Part shown: piece after piece, positions 15,704-24,813 of the stretch | How the letters are laid out: each line of letters starts with the position of its first letter | Position numbering within the stretch: the first letter of the stretch is position 1 | Assembly: GCA_025450195.1 (NCBI GenBank) | Contig: JANWHW010000034.1 | Location: 1-43,467, forward strand | Source of the DNA: Solirubrobacterales bacterium | GTDB lineage: Bacteria; Actinomycetota; Thermoleophilia; Solirubrobacterales; 70-9 | Direction: 5' to 3' | Length of the DNA: 43,467 nt | Position numbers and translations under genes: made by a program | Notes under the pieces: model-generated | What the model was told of the DNA's origin: nothing | What the model saw: the letters and a program-made list of their open reading frames with translations, nothing else | The model's database searches: none

Positions 15704-17455
15704 ATGGGATTCATCACACCAACTCCGCCGCCCTTTGAGATCGAGGAGTGGAAGCAGCGCCCTCACCTCGAGCGGATCAAGCTGCTCGCGCAGGACTGGG
15801 CGTTGAACGGGTTCGGCACTCCCTCCTTCGTCTACCTGCTGTACGTCGTCAAGCTCATCATCTACGCGGGCGGCGGGCTGCTGCTGATCTCCGCGACGAC
15901 TGAGGGCCTCGGCGGGGTTGGCAACCTGGGCAGCTGGTGGACCGAGCCGATCGTCTTCCAGAAGGCGGTCGTCTGGACGATGCTGTGGGAGATCCTTGGC
16001 CTGGGCGCCGGCTCGCTGCCTCTGACCCTGCGCTTCGCACCGATGATTGGCGGCGTCCTCTACTGGCTGCGTCCCGGCACGACGCGGCTGCCGCCATGGC
16101 CCGACCGGGTGCCGCTGACGCGTGGGACGACCCGCGGCCCGATCGACGTGGCGCTCTACGCGGGCGTGATCGCTTGGGCTGCATACCTGCTCCTCACCGA
16201 TGGGATCTCAGATCCCACAACGGTGGCGGGCCGTCTCGACCCAGGTGCGGTCGGCACGTTGCTGGCCTTGCTGGGGTTGCTCGGGCTGCGCGACAAGGTG
16301 CCGTTCCTGGCGGCCCGAGCGGAGATCTACGGCAACCTGATGATCCTCTTCCTGTTCCCGCTCGGCAACATGATCGTTGCGGCGCAGATCGTCTTCGTCT
16401 GCATCTGGTGGGGGGCGGCGTCTTCAAAGCTGAACCGCCACTTCCCGTTCGTGGTCACTGTGATGATCAGCAACACGCCATGGAACCGCTGGCGGGCGGC
16501 AAAGCGCCGGCTCTACCGGAACCACCCGGAGGATCTCCGCCCGTCTTCGACCGGTGCCCTCGCGGCCCATATGGGCACCGTCATGGAGTTCACGCTGCCG
16601 TTGGTTCTGCTGTTCTCAAAGGGCGGGACGATCGGAACGATCGCCGTCGTCGGAATGGTGATCTTCCACCTCCACATCCTCTCGACGTTCCCGCTGGCGG
16701 TTCCGTTGGAGTGGAACATCTTCATGATCTTCGGGATCCTCTTCCTCTTCGGGCACTACGGCGCGACGCCGTTGACGACCCTCGACGACCCGTTGCTGAT
16801 CGCGATCATGGCTGTGACCTGCGTTGGGATCCCGGTGCTCGGCAATTTCCGGCCAGACCTGATCTCGTTCCTGCCGTCGATGCGCTATTACGCCGGTAAT
16901 TGGGCGACGAGCCAGTGGCTGTTTCGCAAGGATAGCGACGCAGAGGAGAAGCTCGACAGCGAGATCGTCAAGCCGGCCCCGATCGTGGTCGAGCAGCTGA
17001 CGAAATTCTACGATCGCGAGATGGCCGAACTGCTGCTCTACAAGGGTCTTGCGTTTCGCTCGATGCACTCGCATGGGCGTGCCCTCAATGGCTTGTTGCC
17101 TCATGCGGTTGACGACGTCGAGGAATACCACGTGCGTGAGGGTGAGCTGATCGCCGGCGTGGTGCTCGGCTACAACTTCGGCGATGGGCACTTCCACAAC
17201 CAGCAGCTGCTCGAGGCGGTCCAGGAGCGCTGCCACTTCGAGGAGGGCGAGTTGCGAATGATTGCGATCGAGTCCCAGCCGGCCAATGTGCAGCGCCAGC
17301 GCTACCGCATCTACGACGCCGCAACCGGCCTGGTCGAGGAGGGGTGGGTCAACGTCGCCGACATGGTCGAGCGGCAGCCATGGCTGGACGAGCGCCCGTT
17401 TCCGACTCAATCCGTTGCGAGCGTAGAGGCCGAACGCGCCACCTCCTCCGCATGA
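15704..17455 (+). CDS. DUF3556-type multi-spanning membrane protein
   Basis: The 583-residue protein from ATG 15704 begins MGFITPTPPPFEIEEW, a start typical of this actinobacterial family. At least eight membrane helices lie within residues 40-420 (for example YLLYVVKLIIYAGGGLLLI, EFTLPLVLLF, NIFMIFGILFLFG). The C-terminal ~150 residues are soluble with several His (MHSHGR, NFGDGHFHNQQLL). The family is widespread in mycobacteria and relatives but uncharacterised; a role in lipid or envelope metabolism is a guess. It lies 57 bp upstream of the phytoene-desaturase-like gene and in the same direction. Confidence 0.8.
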   Translation: MGFITPTPPPFEIEEWKQRPHLERIKLLAQDWALNGFGTPSFVYLLYVVKLIIYAGGGLLLISATTEGLGGVGNLGSWWTEPIVFQKAVVWTMLWEILGLGAGSLPLTLRFAPMIGGVLYWLRPGTTRLPPWPDRVPLTRGTTRGPIDVALYAGVIAWAAYLLLTDGISDPTTVAGRLDPGAVGTLLALLGLLGLRDKVPFLAARAEIYGNLMILFLFPLGNMIVAAQIVFVCIWWGAASSKLNRHFPFVVTVMISNTPWNRWRAAKRRLYRNHPEDLRPSSTGALAAHMGTVMEFTLPLVLLFSKGGTIGTIAVVGMVIFHLHILSTFPLAVPLEWNIFMIFGILFLFGHYGATPLTTLDDPLLIAIMAVTCVGIPVLGNFRPDLISFLPSMRYYAGNWATSQWLFRKDSDAEEKLDSEIVKPAPIVVEQLTKFYDREMAELLLYKGLAFRSMHSHGRALNGLLPHAVDDVEEYHVREGELIAGVVLGYNFGDGHFHNQQLLEAVQERCHFEEGELRMIAIESQPANVQRQRYRIYDAATGLVEEGWVNVADMVERQPWLDERPFPTQSVASVEAERATSSA

Positions 17456-17512
17456 GCGGTTGGCGAGACCGAGGGGTCGGGGCGTGAGCGGCCGGGGCGA
17501 CTTTGTACCGCT

Positions 17513-18967
17513 ATGGGGGACAAACTCGCCCCAGGTGACTCAGTGAGCGACGCGATCATCGTCGGCGCGGGCCCCAATGGCCTGGCCTGTGCCGCTGCTC
17601 TGGCCACCCATGGGGTGGGGGTGACGGTGATCGAGGCGGCCGAGACGATCGGCGGCGGCACCCGCAGCAGCGAGCTAACCCTCCCCGGCCTGCTGCACGA
17701 CGACTGCTCTGCGGTGCACGCCATGGCCGTTGGCTCTCCGGCGCTTTCGACGCTCGGGCTCGAGCGGTATGGCCTCGAGTGGGCCTGGCCCGAGGTCGAC
17801 TTGTCCCACCCGCTCGACGGCGGCAGCGCCGGGGCGATGCTGCACTCGATCGATGACACGGCCGCCGGGCTCGGCCAGGCAGGAGCGGCCTGGAAGCGAG
17901 TCTTCGGGGCGCCGTCGGAGACCATCGACAGCCTCAACGAGGACATCCTGCGACCCCTGCTCCACCTGCCACGGCACCCGCTTCGGCTGACCGCCTTCGG
18001 CCTGCGCGCTGCCGCTCCGGCAACCGTGCTGGCTCGAGCGCTCGGCACCCCCGAGGCCCGCGCCCTGTTCGGTGGCGTGGCGGCACACGGGTTCGCTCCG
18101 CTGTCGCGGCCACTGAGCTCCTCGATCGGCATGGCTCTGATCTGCGCTTGTCATCACTACGGCTGGCCAGTGGCACGGGGCGGTTCCCAAGCGATCGCCG
18201 ATGCGCTGGCCGCGGTTGTGGTCGAGAACGGAGGCAAGGTCGAGACCGGACGGCCGGTGCACTCACTCGGTGAGCTACCGGCCTCCGACGCAGTTGTCTT
18301 CGACCTCGCTCCGCACGCCGTCGCCGACATCGCCGGCGGGCAGCTCCCCACCCGAGTAGCTCGTGCCTACCGCCGCTACAAGTACGGCCCCGGCGCCTTC
18401 AAGGTCGACCTCGCCGTGGAGGGGGGAATCCCCTGGGCCGATGAGGTATCTCCCAAGGCCGGGACCGTCCACGTGATCGGCTCCTTTGAGGAACTGGTCG
18501 CCGCTGAGCGCGAGAACAATCGCGGGCGAATGCCCGAGCGCCCGCTTGTCCTCGTCGGCCAGCAGTACTTGGCGGACCCAGGCCGCTCCCGTGACAACGT
18601 CCACCCAATCTGGACCTATGCGCACGTGCCACACGGCTTTGACGGCGACGCGACCGAGGCGATCCTCGATCAGATCGAACGCTTCGCGCCCGGTCTGCGT
18701 GAGCGGATCGTCGGCAAGTTCGTGCGCTCGACAGCGGAAATCGCCTCCTACAACGCCAACTACGTCGGCGGCGACATCATCGTCGGAGCCAACACGGTGT
18801 GGCAGATGTTGGCTCGTCCGCGCCTCGCGATCAACCCCTACGCGACGGGTATCCCGGGTGTCTACATCTGCTCGGCTGCCACCCCTCCCGGAGGGGGAGT
18901 GCATGGGATGGGCGGCTACAACGCCGCCCAGGCGGTGATGGGACAACTATCTGGCGCAGCCTCGTGA
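17513..18967 (+). CDS. FAD-dependent oxidoreductase, phytoene-desaturase-like
   Basis: The 484-residue flavoprotein has a Rossmann GAGPNG (18-23) after a short N-terminus, the AMIN-oxidase-like EAAETIGGGTRS, and the family C-terminus (GVYICSAATPPGGGVHGMGGY), all seen in CrtI/PYROXD2-type enzymes. The substrate is not necessarily a carotenoid: no crtB or other carotenoid genes are nearby, and actinobacterial members of this group are often unassigned. Its stop overlaps the GTG start of the next gene (GTGA), so they are co-translated. Confidence 0.88.
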   Translation: MGDKLAPGDSVSDAIIVGAGPNGLACAAALATHGVGVTVIEAAETIGGGTRSSELTLPGLLHDDCSAVHAMAVGSPALSTLGLERYGLEWAWPEVDLSHPLDGGSAGAMLHSIDDTAAGLGQAGAAWKRVFGAPSETIDSLNEDILRPLLHLPRHPLRLTAFGLRAAAPATVLARALGTPEARALFGGVAAHGFAPLSRPLSSSIGMALICACHHYGWPVARGGSQAIADALAAVVVENGGKVETGRPVHSLGELPASDAVVFDLAPHAVADIAGGQLPTRVARAYRRYKYGPGAFKVDLAVEGGIPWADEVSPKAGTVHVIGSFEELVAAERENNRGRMPERPLVLVGQQYLADPGRSRDNVHPIWTYAHVPHGFDGDATEAILDQIERFAPGLRERIVGKFVRSTAEIASYNANYVGGDIIVGANTVWQMLARPRLAINPYATGIPGVYICSAATPPGGGVHGMGGYNAAQAVMGQLSGAAS

Positions 18968-19518
18968 GCGAACCAGACGAGCCGATCTGCATCGTCTCGT
19001 ATGACCCGGAATGGCCGGATCGCTTCGAGGAGGAGCGAGCAGCGCTGGAAGAAGCGATCGGGCCGTGGGTCAAGGGCGGTATCCACCACGTTGGCAGCAC
19101 CGCGGTTCCCGGCCTCGATGCCAAGTCGATCATCGACATCCTGGTCGGTGTCGAAGGGCTCGAGAGCGCGAAGCCGTGCTTTGCCCCGCTGGCGGAGCTC
19201 GGCTATCTCTATGCGCCATATCGGGTCGAGCAGATGCACTGGTTCTGCAAGCCCGACCCGAGCCGCCGCACCCACCACCTGCATCTGGTCCCGGCGGGTT
19301 CGCCCAGATTTTGCAATGAGCTGGCCTTCCGCGACCGCCTGCGCGCCGACCCCGAGGTCGCGGCACGGTATGCCGAGTTGAAGCACGAGCTCGGCGTCCG
19401 CTTCGAGCACGACCGCGAGGCCTACACCGATGCCAAGGCAAGTTTCATCGAGCGCATCCTGGGAAGTATTGAAGGGCGCACGATGTCGAGTGAAGGGGAG
19501 GCACGATGTCAGAGTTGA
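18964..19518 (+). CDS. GrpB-family protein (nucleotidyltransferase-like)
   Basis: The 184-residue protein starts at GTG 18964, overlapping the preceding stop as GTGA. The family signature HHVGSTAVPGLDAKSIIDILV (41-61) is intact, including GST and K54/D58 that resemble a minimal nucleotidyltransferase active site. The second half holds HWFCKPD and HHLHLVPAG. GrpB-type proteins are uncharacterised or fused to CoaE in some bacteria. It overlaps the next gene by 13 bp. Confidence 0.87.
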   Translation: MSEPDEPICIVSYDPEWPDRFEEERAALEEAIGPWVKGGIHHVGSTAVPGLDAKSIIDILVGVEGLESAKPCFAPLAELGYLYAPYRVEQMHWFCKPDPSRRTHHLHLVPAGSPRFCNELAFRDRLRADPEVAARYAELKHELGVRFEHDREAYTDAKASFIERILGSIEGRTMSSEGEARCQS

Positions 19519-20147
19519 AGTTCCAGATCTCGATTTCTCTCGACGGGTTCGCCGCCGGGCCGAACCAGAGCGAGGAGCACCCGCTCGGGGAGGGCGGAGA
19601 GCAGCTGCACGAGTGGGTGGTCAAGCTCGCCGCCTGGCGTGAGCCACACGGCAAAGAGGGCGGCGAGGTCAACGCCAGCACCGAGATCTTCGAAGAAGCG
19701 CTCGACAACGTCGGCGCCACGGTGATGGGCCGCAACATGTTCGGTGGCGGGCCGGGGCCCGGGGGGGAGGAGCCCTGGCGCGGGTGGTGGGGGGACGACC
19801 CGCCGTTCCACACGCCGGTCTTCGTGCTCACCCACCACGAGCGGGAGCCGCTGGAGATGCAGGGCGGGACGACGTTCCACTTCGTCACGGACGGGATCGA
19901 GTCGGCGCTTGCGCAGGCCAAGGAGGCCGCCGAAGGCAAGGACGTCTCCCTCGGTGGCGGGGCGAGTGTTGCCCAGCAGTACCTGGCGGCGGGCCTAGTC
20001 GACGAGATGTGGCTCAACGTCGCTCCGGTTCTGCTTGGGGACGGTGCCCGGCTCTTCGAGGGCGTCGGGGCTGGCGTCAAGTTGGAGCAGCTGCGTGCGA
20101 TCGAAGGCCCCGACGCCACCCATCTCAAGTACCGCGTCCTCAGCTAA
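19506..20147 (+). CDS. Dihydrofolate-reductase-like (RibD C-terminal domain) protein
   Basis: The 213-residue protein begins SELKFQISISLDGFAAGPN, the classic first strand and loop of the RibD/DHFR-like family. It follows with GRNMFGGG (GRxxF motif), VFVLTHHERE and GGGASVAQQYLAAGLVDEM, the NADPH-binding and core strands. It reduces an unknown substrate with NADPH, probably not folate. ATG 19506 is preceded by GGGGAGG, so the start is firm. It is the last gene of the overlapping trio 17513-20147. Confidence 0.9.
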   Translation: MSELKFQISISLDGFAAGPNQSEEHPLGEGGEQLHEWVVKLAAWREPHGKEGGEVNASTEIFEEALDNVGATVMGRNMFGGGPGPGGEEPWRGWWGDDPPFHTPVFVLTHHEREPLEMQGGTTFHFVTDGIESALAQAKEAAEGKDVSLGGGASVAQQYLAAGLVDEMWLNVAPVLLGDGARLFEGVGAGVKLEQLRAIEGPDATHLKYRVLS

Positions 20148-20617
20148 AGCGGAAGGCGACCGCATGCTCTGTTGCTTGTCGCCAGGGAATACTCGCCGGG
20201 TGGAGAGCCGCCCAATCAACTACCTGGGTGGGCGGGGGGCGAAAAGCGGATGCAAGGCGCTTAGAGGACTGATGATCGACCCACATACATCAGGTGCTGC
20301 CGCACCAGTGCCTGGCTCGCTTGGTTTGGCCTTTTAGCGAGAGTGGGTCGGCAGCGCCCCGGGGGCGTTTGCTGGGAGCGTCCCCGGGGCCGGCGCCTTT
20401 GTGCCTTGGTTGCAAGCGCTCTCAACGCAAGGGCTCAGCATAAACACCTAATTTTGTTGATGTACAGCGTGCATGCCGGGAGTACCGTCGAAGGCCCGAC
20501 ATAGCTCTTTGTCCCCCTGGGGGATCGAAGACGCCGCTCTTCTCGTCTAGGGGAAGGCGAGCCAGTACGGCCCCCATATATGCCCCCTGATTCGACGCTC
20601 AGGAAGGAGAGCCACGA
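20148..20617. other. 470-bp stretch without a convincing gene
   Basis: No well-supported frame is present. The stretch has a GC-rich hairpin at 20354-20400, then an AT-richer patch around 20435-20465 (AAACACCTAATTTTGTTGATG) that could hold the promoter for the surface-protein gene, and finally GGAAGGAGA just before the 20618 start. The leader between the AT-rich patch and the start is over 150 nt with several short GC stems (for example CCCCCTGGGGG near 20513-20523), so an RNA-level control element is possible. I recognise no known riboswitch class. Confidence 0.5.
20354..20400 (+). terminator. GC-rich double hairpin, possible terminator
   Basis: GCGCCCCGGGG (from 20354) and CCCCGGGGC (20382-20390) pair across a short spacer; each half is also self-complementary. 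CCTTTGTGCC follows. It lies 200 bp past the DHFR-like gene, so termination of that operon is possible but not certain. Confidence 0.35.
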
Positions 20618-22918
20618 ATGGAAGCTCGACGGAGTCGGCTGGATCTATGCATGCCAATTGGGGCGGGGGGTGTTCTGCTTGCGCTGCTCGCGTCGCTAGT
20701 TCTAGCGGGCACCTTCGCCGGTAACGCGCATTCCGCCATGTACAAGATGCTGCTTTGTGCGGGCAATAACGGCTCCAACAGTTTTGGGACCTCAACGAAC
20801 ACAGCCCACAGCGGAAATCCCGGTGGGATCTTCGATTTCACTAACAATTGCGGCCCTGCCCCCGATCCAGCGGGAGACAGTGCCTTTTTGAGGATTCGGG
20901 AGCATGAAGATGGAGGCAACGCCAACCTCAATGCCTACGGCTACATCTACTACGACACGCCTAACTACGTTCATTTCAGGACAGCCGGTGGCTATACGCG
21001 CCAGCCCTTCCAATTTAATGACGGCTGGCGATCGCGGATGTGGGGCATCGATTTCGGCGGTCAAGCCTTCGAGATCATTAGGCAAGGCGCCGGCCTGGAC
21101 GCTAAATTGCCTGAATGGCCGATCCACTCGACCTTTGGTTCGCATATATGGCCAATCAGCGGCTACCGTGACTTTTGGCGCTTTGGGTTCGAGCTCAAGT
21201 GTGTGCGTTCCGCTGAATGCGAACGCAAAGGCAATAACGCCACAGATCTCAACAGCATCTTGTTTACCCTGAACGATGATCAGAACTCAATGGTCAATTT
21301 CACGGGCAACTCGACCTTCATCACGGGCGGGTGGGTCAGGGGCAACCAAACACTTACCTTCAACAGCTCCGACAACGGCTCGGGACTTCGCACCGAGCAG
21401 GTACGGGTTGATAACAAATCCGAGTTCTGGCGTATAGACCATAACTGCAATGTAGGGTTCTCGTCGGCCAATGGTGAATGGGCACGGGTGTTTCAGCCCT
21501 GTCCTACCGGTGGTCCCTATGGTCGTTCGCTGAACTTCAACACCGCAGCCTATGCCGACGGTGGGCACTCCCTGCATGTATGCACCAAAGACTATGGACA
21601 GTTCCAAGGATGGGGCGCCACAGGCTCGGAAACCTGCGATCAGCGCACTATCCACGTCGACAACACTGCTCCTGGTGCTCCATCGGGCCTCTCTATCGCC
21701 AGCGCCAATCCCAATCGCTACCTGGATCACTTCGCGGCTCACTATTCCCTACCGGCAAACAGCGGATCTCCGATCACAAAGATTCACTACAACATCGTCA
21801 ATGCGGCAAACGAGGTGGTTACGCCGGAGCAGACGGTGTCTGGCACCGATCTGACCGAACTAAAAGAAGTTGTCGCGCCGAAAGCACCCGGCGATTACCG
21901 GTTGCGTGTTTGGCTCGAGGACCAGGTTGGCTGGGTCGGCCCGGCGAGCGCGACGGCCATTCCTCGAGACACCACTCCGCCGGCGGCACCCCAGGACATC
22001 GCCGTGACGGCACCCAGCAAAAGCCGGGCGGACGACGGCTTTGACCTTAGGTGGCGGAATATCGTCGACCAGGGGGCCCCGATCGATGCCATGCACTACC
22101 AGGTCCTCAACGGGGCCGGGGCCGTAGTGGTTCCCACGCAGGTCGCCACGGGGCCGAACATCGAGGTGCTTCCCAACCTCGAAAGCCCGGAGGACCGTGG
22201 CAAATACACCCTCCAGATGTGGCTTTCGGACTCCGAGGGCAACATAGGAGCGCCGGTTGACATGCCGCTGGCCTACGAATGCGTGCGATCGAACGTGAAA
22301 GCCGGCGACGCATTGACGAGCGGCCTGGGAGTGAGCGCCTCCGAGACCGAAGTCGTCCACGAAGGCAGCGGCTCGACCTTCCGTGGAAGGTTGAAGGCAG
22401 CAGGTGGTGGCGGGACCAGCACCGCCCCGGTCTGCGTCTTCAGCCGGGTCATCACCGATCAACCACGTGATTTCCTCGGGCTTGCGGTTACCGGCCAAGA
22501 CGGGGCCTTCCAATTCCCGATTCGCCCTGGAGCCTCGCGGGACGTCATCGCGGTCTACCGCCGCGACCATCGCGAACTGGTCAGTCGTGCAACGCTTCAG
22601 ACCATCGTTCACCCGACGTTCAAGGCGCGTAAAAATGTGATCTTCAACAAGAGATACGCCCGCTTCTTCGGGCAGATTCCGGGTCCACACAACGATCGCG
22701 TTGTGATCGTTCTGCAGGCCAAGGTCGGAAAGGGATGGTCTGCCTTCCGGCGCTACCGGACTCGCAACGATGGGAAATTCACACTCTCCTATCGCTTCCG
22801 TCGCACCTTCCAACGAACGAAGTACACCATGAGGGCGCAGGTTCGCCAGACGGTTGGCTATCCCTATCTCCAGGGCAACTCGCGGCGCCTGACGCTGACT
22901 GTGCTCCCCAAGAGGTAG
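20618..22918 (+). CDS. Large exported surface protein with Fn3-like modules
   Basis: The 766-residue protein starts at ATG 20618 with GGAAGGAGA upstream. Residues ~13-38 form a signal peptide ending AHSA. Residues 40-345 are Asn/Gly/Thr/Tyr-rich with several Cys pairs. Residues ~350-560 hold two repeats of the form TAPGAPSGLSIA...YSLP...ITKIHYNI, each about 100 residues, resembling fibronectin-III-type modules. The last ~100 residues are basic (GKGWSAFRRYRTRNDGKF; VGYPYLQGNSRRLTL), a C-terminal module common in exported proteins of this bacterial group. It is probably a cell-surface or adhesin-like protein. The first half is less GC-rich than its neighbours, which suggests recent acquisition. 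It ends at a strong hairpin facing the secretion cluster. Confidence 0.78.
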   Translation: MEARRSRLDLCMPIGAGGVLLALLASLVLAGTFAGNAHSAMYKMLLCAGNNGSNSFGTSTNTAHSGNPGGIFDFTNNCGPAPDPAGDSAFLRIREHEDGGNANLNAYGYIYYDTPNYVHFRTAGGYTRQPFQFNDGWRSRMWGIDFGGQAFEIIRQGAGLDAKLPEWPIHSTFGSHIWPISGYRDFWRFGFELKCVRSAECERKGNNATDLNSILFTLNDDQNSMVNFTGNSTFITGGWVRGNQTLTFNSSDNGSGLRTEQVRVDNKSEFWRIDHNCNVGFSSANGEWARVFQPCPTGGPYGRSLNFNTAAYADGGHSLHVCTKDYGQFQGWGATGSETCDQRTIHVDNTAPGAPSGLSIASANPNRYLDHFAAHYSLPANSGSPITKIHYNIVNAANEVVTPEQTVSGTDLTELKEVVAPKAPGDYRLRVWLEDQVGWVGPASATAIPRDTTPPAAPQDIAVTAPSKSRADDGFDLRWRNIVDQGAPIDAMHYQVLNGAGAVVVPTQVATGPNIEVLPNLESPEDRGKYTLQMWLSDSEGNIGAPVDMPLAYECVRSNVKAGDALTSGLGVSASETEVVHEGSGSTFRGRLKAAGGGGTSTAPVCVFSRVITDQPRDFLGLAVTGQDGAFQFPIRPGASRDVIAVYRRDHRELVSRATLQTIVHPTFKARKNVIFNKRYARFFGQIPGPHNDRVVIVLQAKVGKGWSAFRRYRTRNDGKFTLSYRFRRTFQRTKYTMRAQVRQTVGYPYLQGNSRRLTLTVLPKR

Positions 22919-22957
22919 TGCGCGGCCGGCTCGAAACCACGAAGGTTCCCTAGTACA

Positions 22958-22986
22958 GGCGAGCGTCACGGGCCGTGACGCTCGCC
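22958..22986. terminator. Bidirectional terminator between surface protein and secretion cluster
   Basis: GGCGAGCGTCACG (22958-22970) is perfectly complementary to 22974-22986 with a 3-nt loop, a 13-bp stem. It lies 40 bp after the rightward gene's stop and 160 bp after the leftward cluster's last stop, so it can serve both transcripts. Confidence 0.8.
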
Positions 22987-23146
22987 CTGCCATGGAAGGC
23001 TGGTGTGGGCGGGGGACTTGTCGTGATGGATGCCGTAGAGGCAAGGGGAGAGCCCACGGTTGCCTCGCTCAAGCGCATTGCCGCGACCGTCGTGAGCAAA
23101 TTCTTTCGGTAGCCCCTGCCGGTCGGGTCGATTTCAAAGCGATTGT

Positions 23147-24313
23147 CTAGCCGAACAGCGGGAAGACCTTGACCCAAACCGGAGGCTCGCACACCGTCTG
23201 GGGGCAGGACCCGTAGCTGGGGCTTTCCCAGGAGATGTGAAGGTGTGCGTTGCCCCTGGCGTGGAGAGGATCTCCGTGGCGCGGATAGCCGTTGTAGCCG
23301 ATGAAGTGGATGGCCGGGACCAGTGGGCACGCGGGGGCCACACCAGACGCCCCGCAGATGTATGTCCAGCCGAGACCTCGCGCCGCCCGAAGCGCGGTGC
23401 CGTCCCAGCCCCACCCCGTCGCCGGAACGAGGTCGAGCGCGGTGCCGTCGCCGTGCGTTTCGTGCCCAGCCTCCCTAGCGGCGGTTGCGACCAGGTGGTA
23501 GGTGTCGAGTAGCCAAACGGCGTCGGGCCAGATGCGTGCATCGACCGACTGGGGGATCCCGCCCCCTGCCCACAGTCGCTGGGGGAGAGGCTTGAAGAGC
23601 CGGGGCTGAAAGAGCATCTGGGCGTTTTTCAGCAGCGCGTTGCCTCCGACTGTCGCTTCCGCGGGGCTGCACTCGACCTCTCCGCTGAACTCAGCAGCGG
23701 CGGATTCCACGTCGCGCACGTACCAGTCCGCGTGGTTATAGGCAAAGATGGCGGAGTACCAATCCTTGGGCGCCCCGGACGCGTGCAGATAGTTCGCGGT
23801 GGCGAAGATCGAGTCGGGAATCGAGTACCTGTCCTTGATTCCATTTTCGTCGGCGTCGACCCCATAGGCATCCCAGGACGCAGAGAGGAATTGCCCCGGG
23901 CCCCCCGCCCCCGCGTAGTTCTCGCCGGAGCTGACGCCGGGTAGCGGCGAGCGGCCGAAATCGGACTCGATCTTGTGGATCGCGGCGACGATTGCGAAGC
24001 CCCTGGGTCCCAGTCTGTATTTGGCGGCGGCTTTCTCCAGCCAAGGCACGTAGTTGGCAGGGATCTTTTTGCCATTTTCCCCCGCGAACACGCAGATCAT
24101 GCCGTTCCCCCCTGTAGCCCCGCCGGAGGCCGCCACGAAGAAGGCGGTCATCAACAGCAGGCCCAGGACGATTGCGGCGATGACCAGAGCGACTTTCCAG
24201 CCGCCGATCACCCCCACCCCGATCCGGGTTACCCCGACCGCTTCGGATACTCCACGGGCTGTTGAGCCTTGTCCGCCGCCGGGCTTCATTCCGCCGGCCC
24301 GCTCGCACGCCAT
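23147..24313 (-). CDS. T4SS wall hydrolase: lytic transglycosylase plus VanY/M15-like domain
   Basis: The 388-residue protein has one membrane helix at ~40-62, so the rest lies outside. Residues ~85-205 form a lysozyme-like transglycosylase domain: the catalytic Glu is E116 in AAIHKIESDFG, with GAGGPGQFLSASW and YSAIFAYNHADWYV as family signatures. Residues ~250-365 resemble a VanY/M15 peptidase: H287-GDGTALD294 fits SxHxxGxAxD in spacing, and H357-L-H359 fits the HxH ligand. It would open glycan strands and peptide cross-links to let a secretion channel through the wall. It is the last gene of the cluster and overlaps the preceding gene by 28 bp. Confidence 0.87.
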   Translation of the reverse strand: MACERAGGMKPGGGQGSTARGVSEAVGVTRIGVGVIGGWKVALVIAAIVLGLLLMTAFFVAASGGATGGNGMICVFAGENGKKIPANYVPWLEKAAAKYRLGPRGFAIVAAIHKIESDFGRSPLPGVSSGENYAGAGGPGQFLSASWDAYGVDADENGIKDRYSIPDSIFATANYLHASGAPKDWYSAIFAYNHADWYVRDVESAAAEFSGEVECSPAEATVGGNALLKNAQMLFQPRLFKPLPQRLWAGGGIPQSVDARIWPDAVWLLDTYHLVATAAREAGHETHGDGTALDLVPATGWGWDGTALRAARGLGWTYICGASGVAPACPLVPAIHFIGYNGYPRHGDPLHARGNAHLHISWESPSYGSCPQTVCEPPVWVKVFPLFG

Positions 24314-24804
24314 CCGGAGAAGGTCCGGGTGAAGGCAAAGCCGAATTCCTCCGGAAATCCGGCCCGCATGGCGGTTCCATCGACGACCACGAGAGTTGCG
24401 CTCGAGGAAGCGAAGGTGACGTTCACCTGGCTCAGAGCGGCTCGCGGCGGAAAGCTTCCCGCCGGAGGCCGTCGGGGCGGGGAAGCCAGCAGCTGTCGGG
24501 CAAACTCGGGGGTCGCCGTCGTACGCAACGTTCTGCGTACCGCTGGTGTCTGTTCACCGACCTCGTAACGCAGGAAGGCGTCTAGGAAGCGCCGCGAAGC
24601 CCTTTCGACCTCGATCTGCTCCCGTTCGAGCCGGACGATCAGTTCTTGTTCGGAGTCACTTGCGCCGGGCGCCCCCTGCTCGTTGCGAGCTACTTCTCCT
24701 GTGCCGACCGGATCGGATCCTCGGCTGAAGGCGATCGATGCCAGGACGAGCAGTGCAGATACAGCTAGGAACAATGCGATGCGTCCGGTTGCCGAGCCCT
24801 CCAT
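24286..24804 (-). CDS. Small membrane-anchored T4SS-cluster protein
   Basis: The 172-residue protein has an N-terminal anchor (IALFLAVSALLVLASIAF), an acidic linker with a helical stretch (ELIVRLEREQIEVERASRRFLDAFLRYE), then a beta-rich part (SQVNVTFASSSATLVVVDGT, FGFAFTRTFSGWRAS). This layout resembles the NTF2-like, membrane-anchored components (TcpC/VirB8 type) of Gram-positive conjugation systems, but it is shorter. It overlaps the hydrolase gene by 28 bp and lies 9 bp after the channel gene, so it belongs to the same operon. Confidence 0.72.
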   Translation of the reverse strand: MEGSATGRIALFLAVSALLVLASIAFSRGSDPVGTGEVARNEQGAPGASDSEQELIVRLEREQIEVERASRRFLDAFLRYEVGEQTPAVRRTLRTTATPEFARQLLASPPRRPPAGSFPPRAALSQVNVTFASSSATLVVVDGTAMRAGFPEEFGFAFTRTFSGWRASGPAE

Positions 24805-24813
24805 CGCCTAGCC

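Noticed and set aside
15937..16899. 320-codon frame inside the DUF3556 gene, same strand
   Set aside because: The protein is rich in Arg/Gly/Pro/Asp with no hydrophobic pattern, while the other frame has clear membrane helices.
20400..20617. Riboswitch in the leader of the surface-protein gene
   Set aside because: Several stems exist, but none matches the conserved core of a class I know (c-di-GMP, c-di-AMP or cobalamin).
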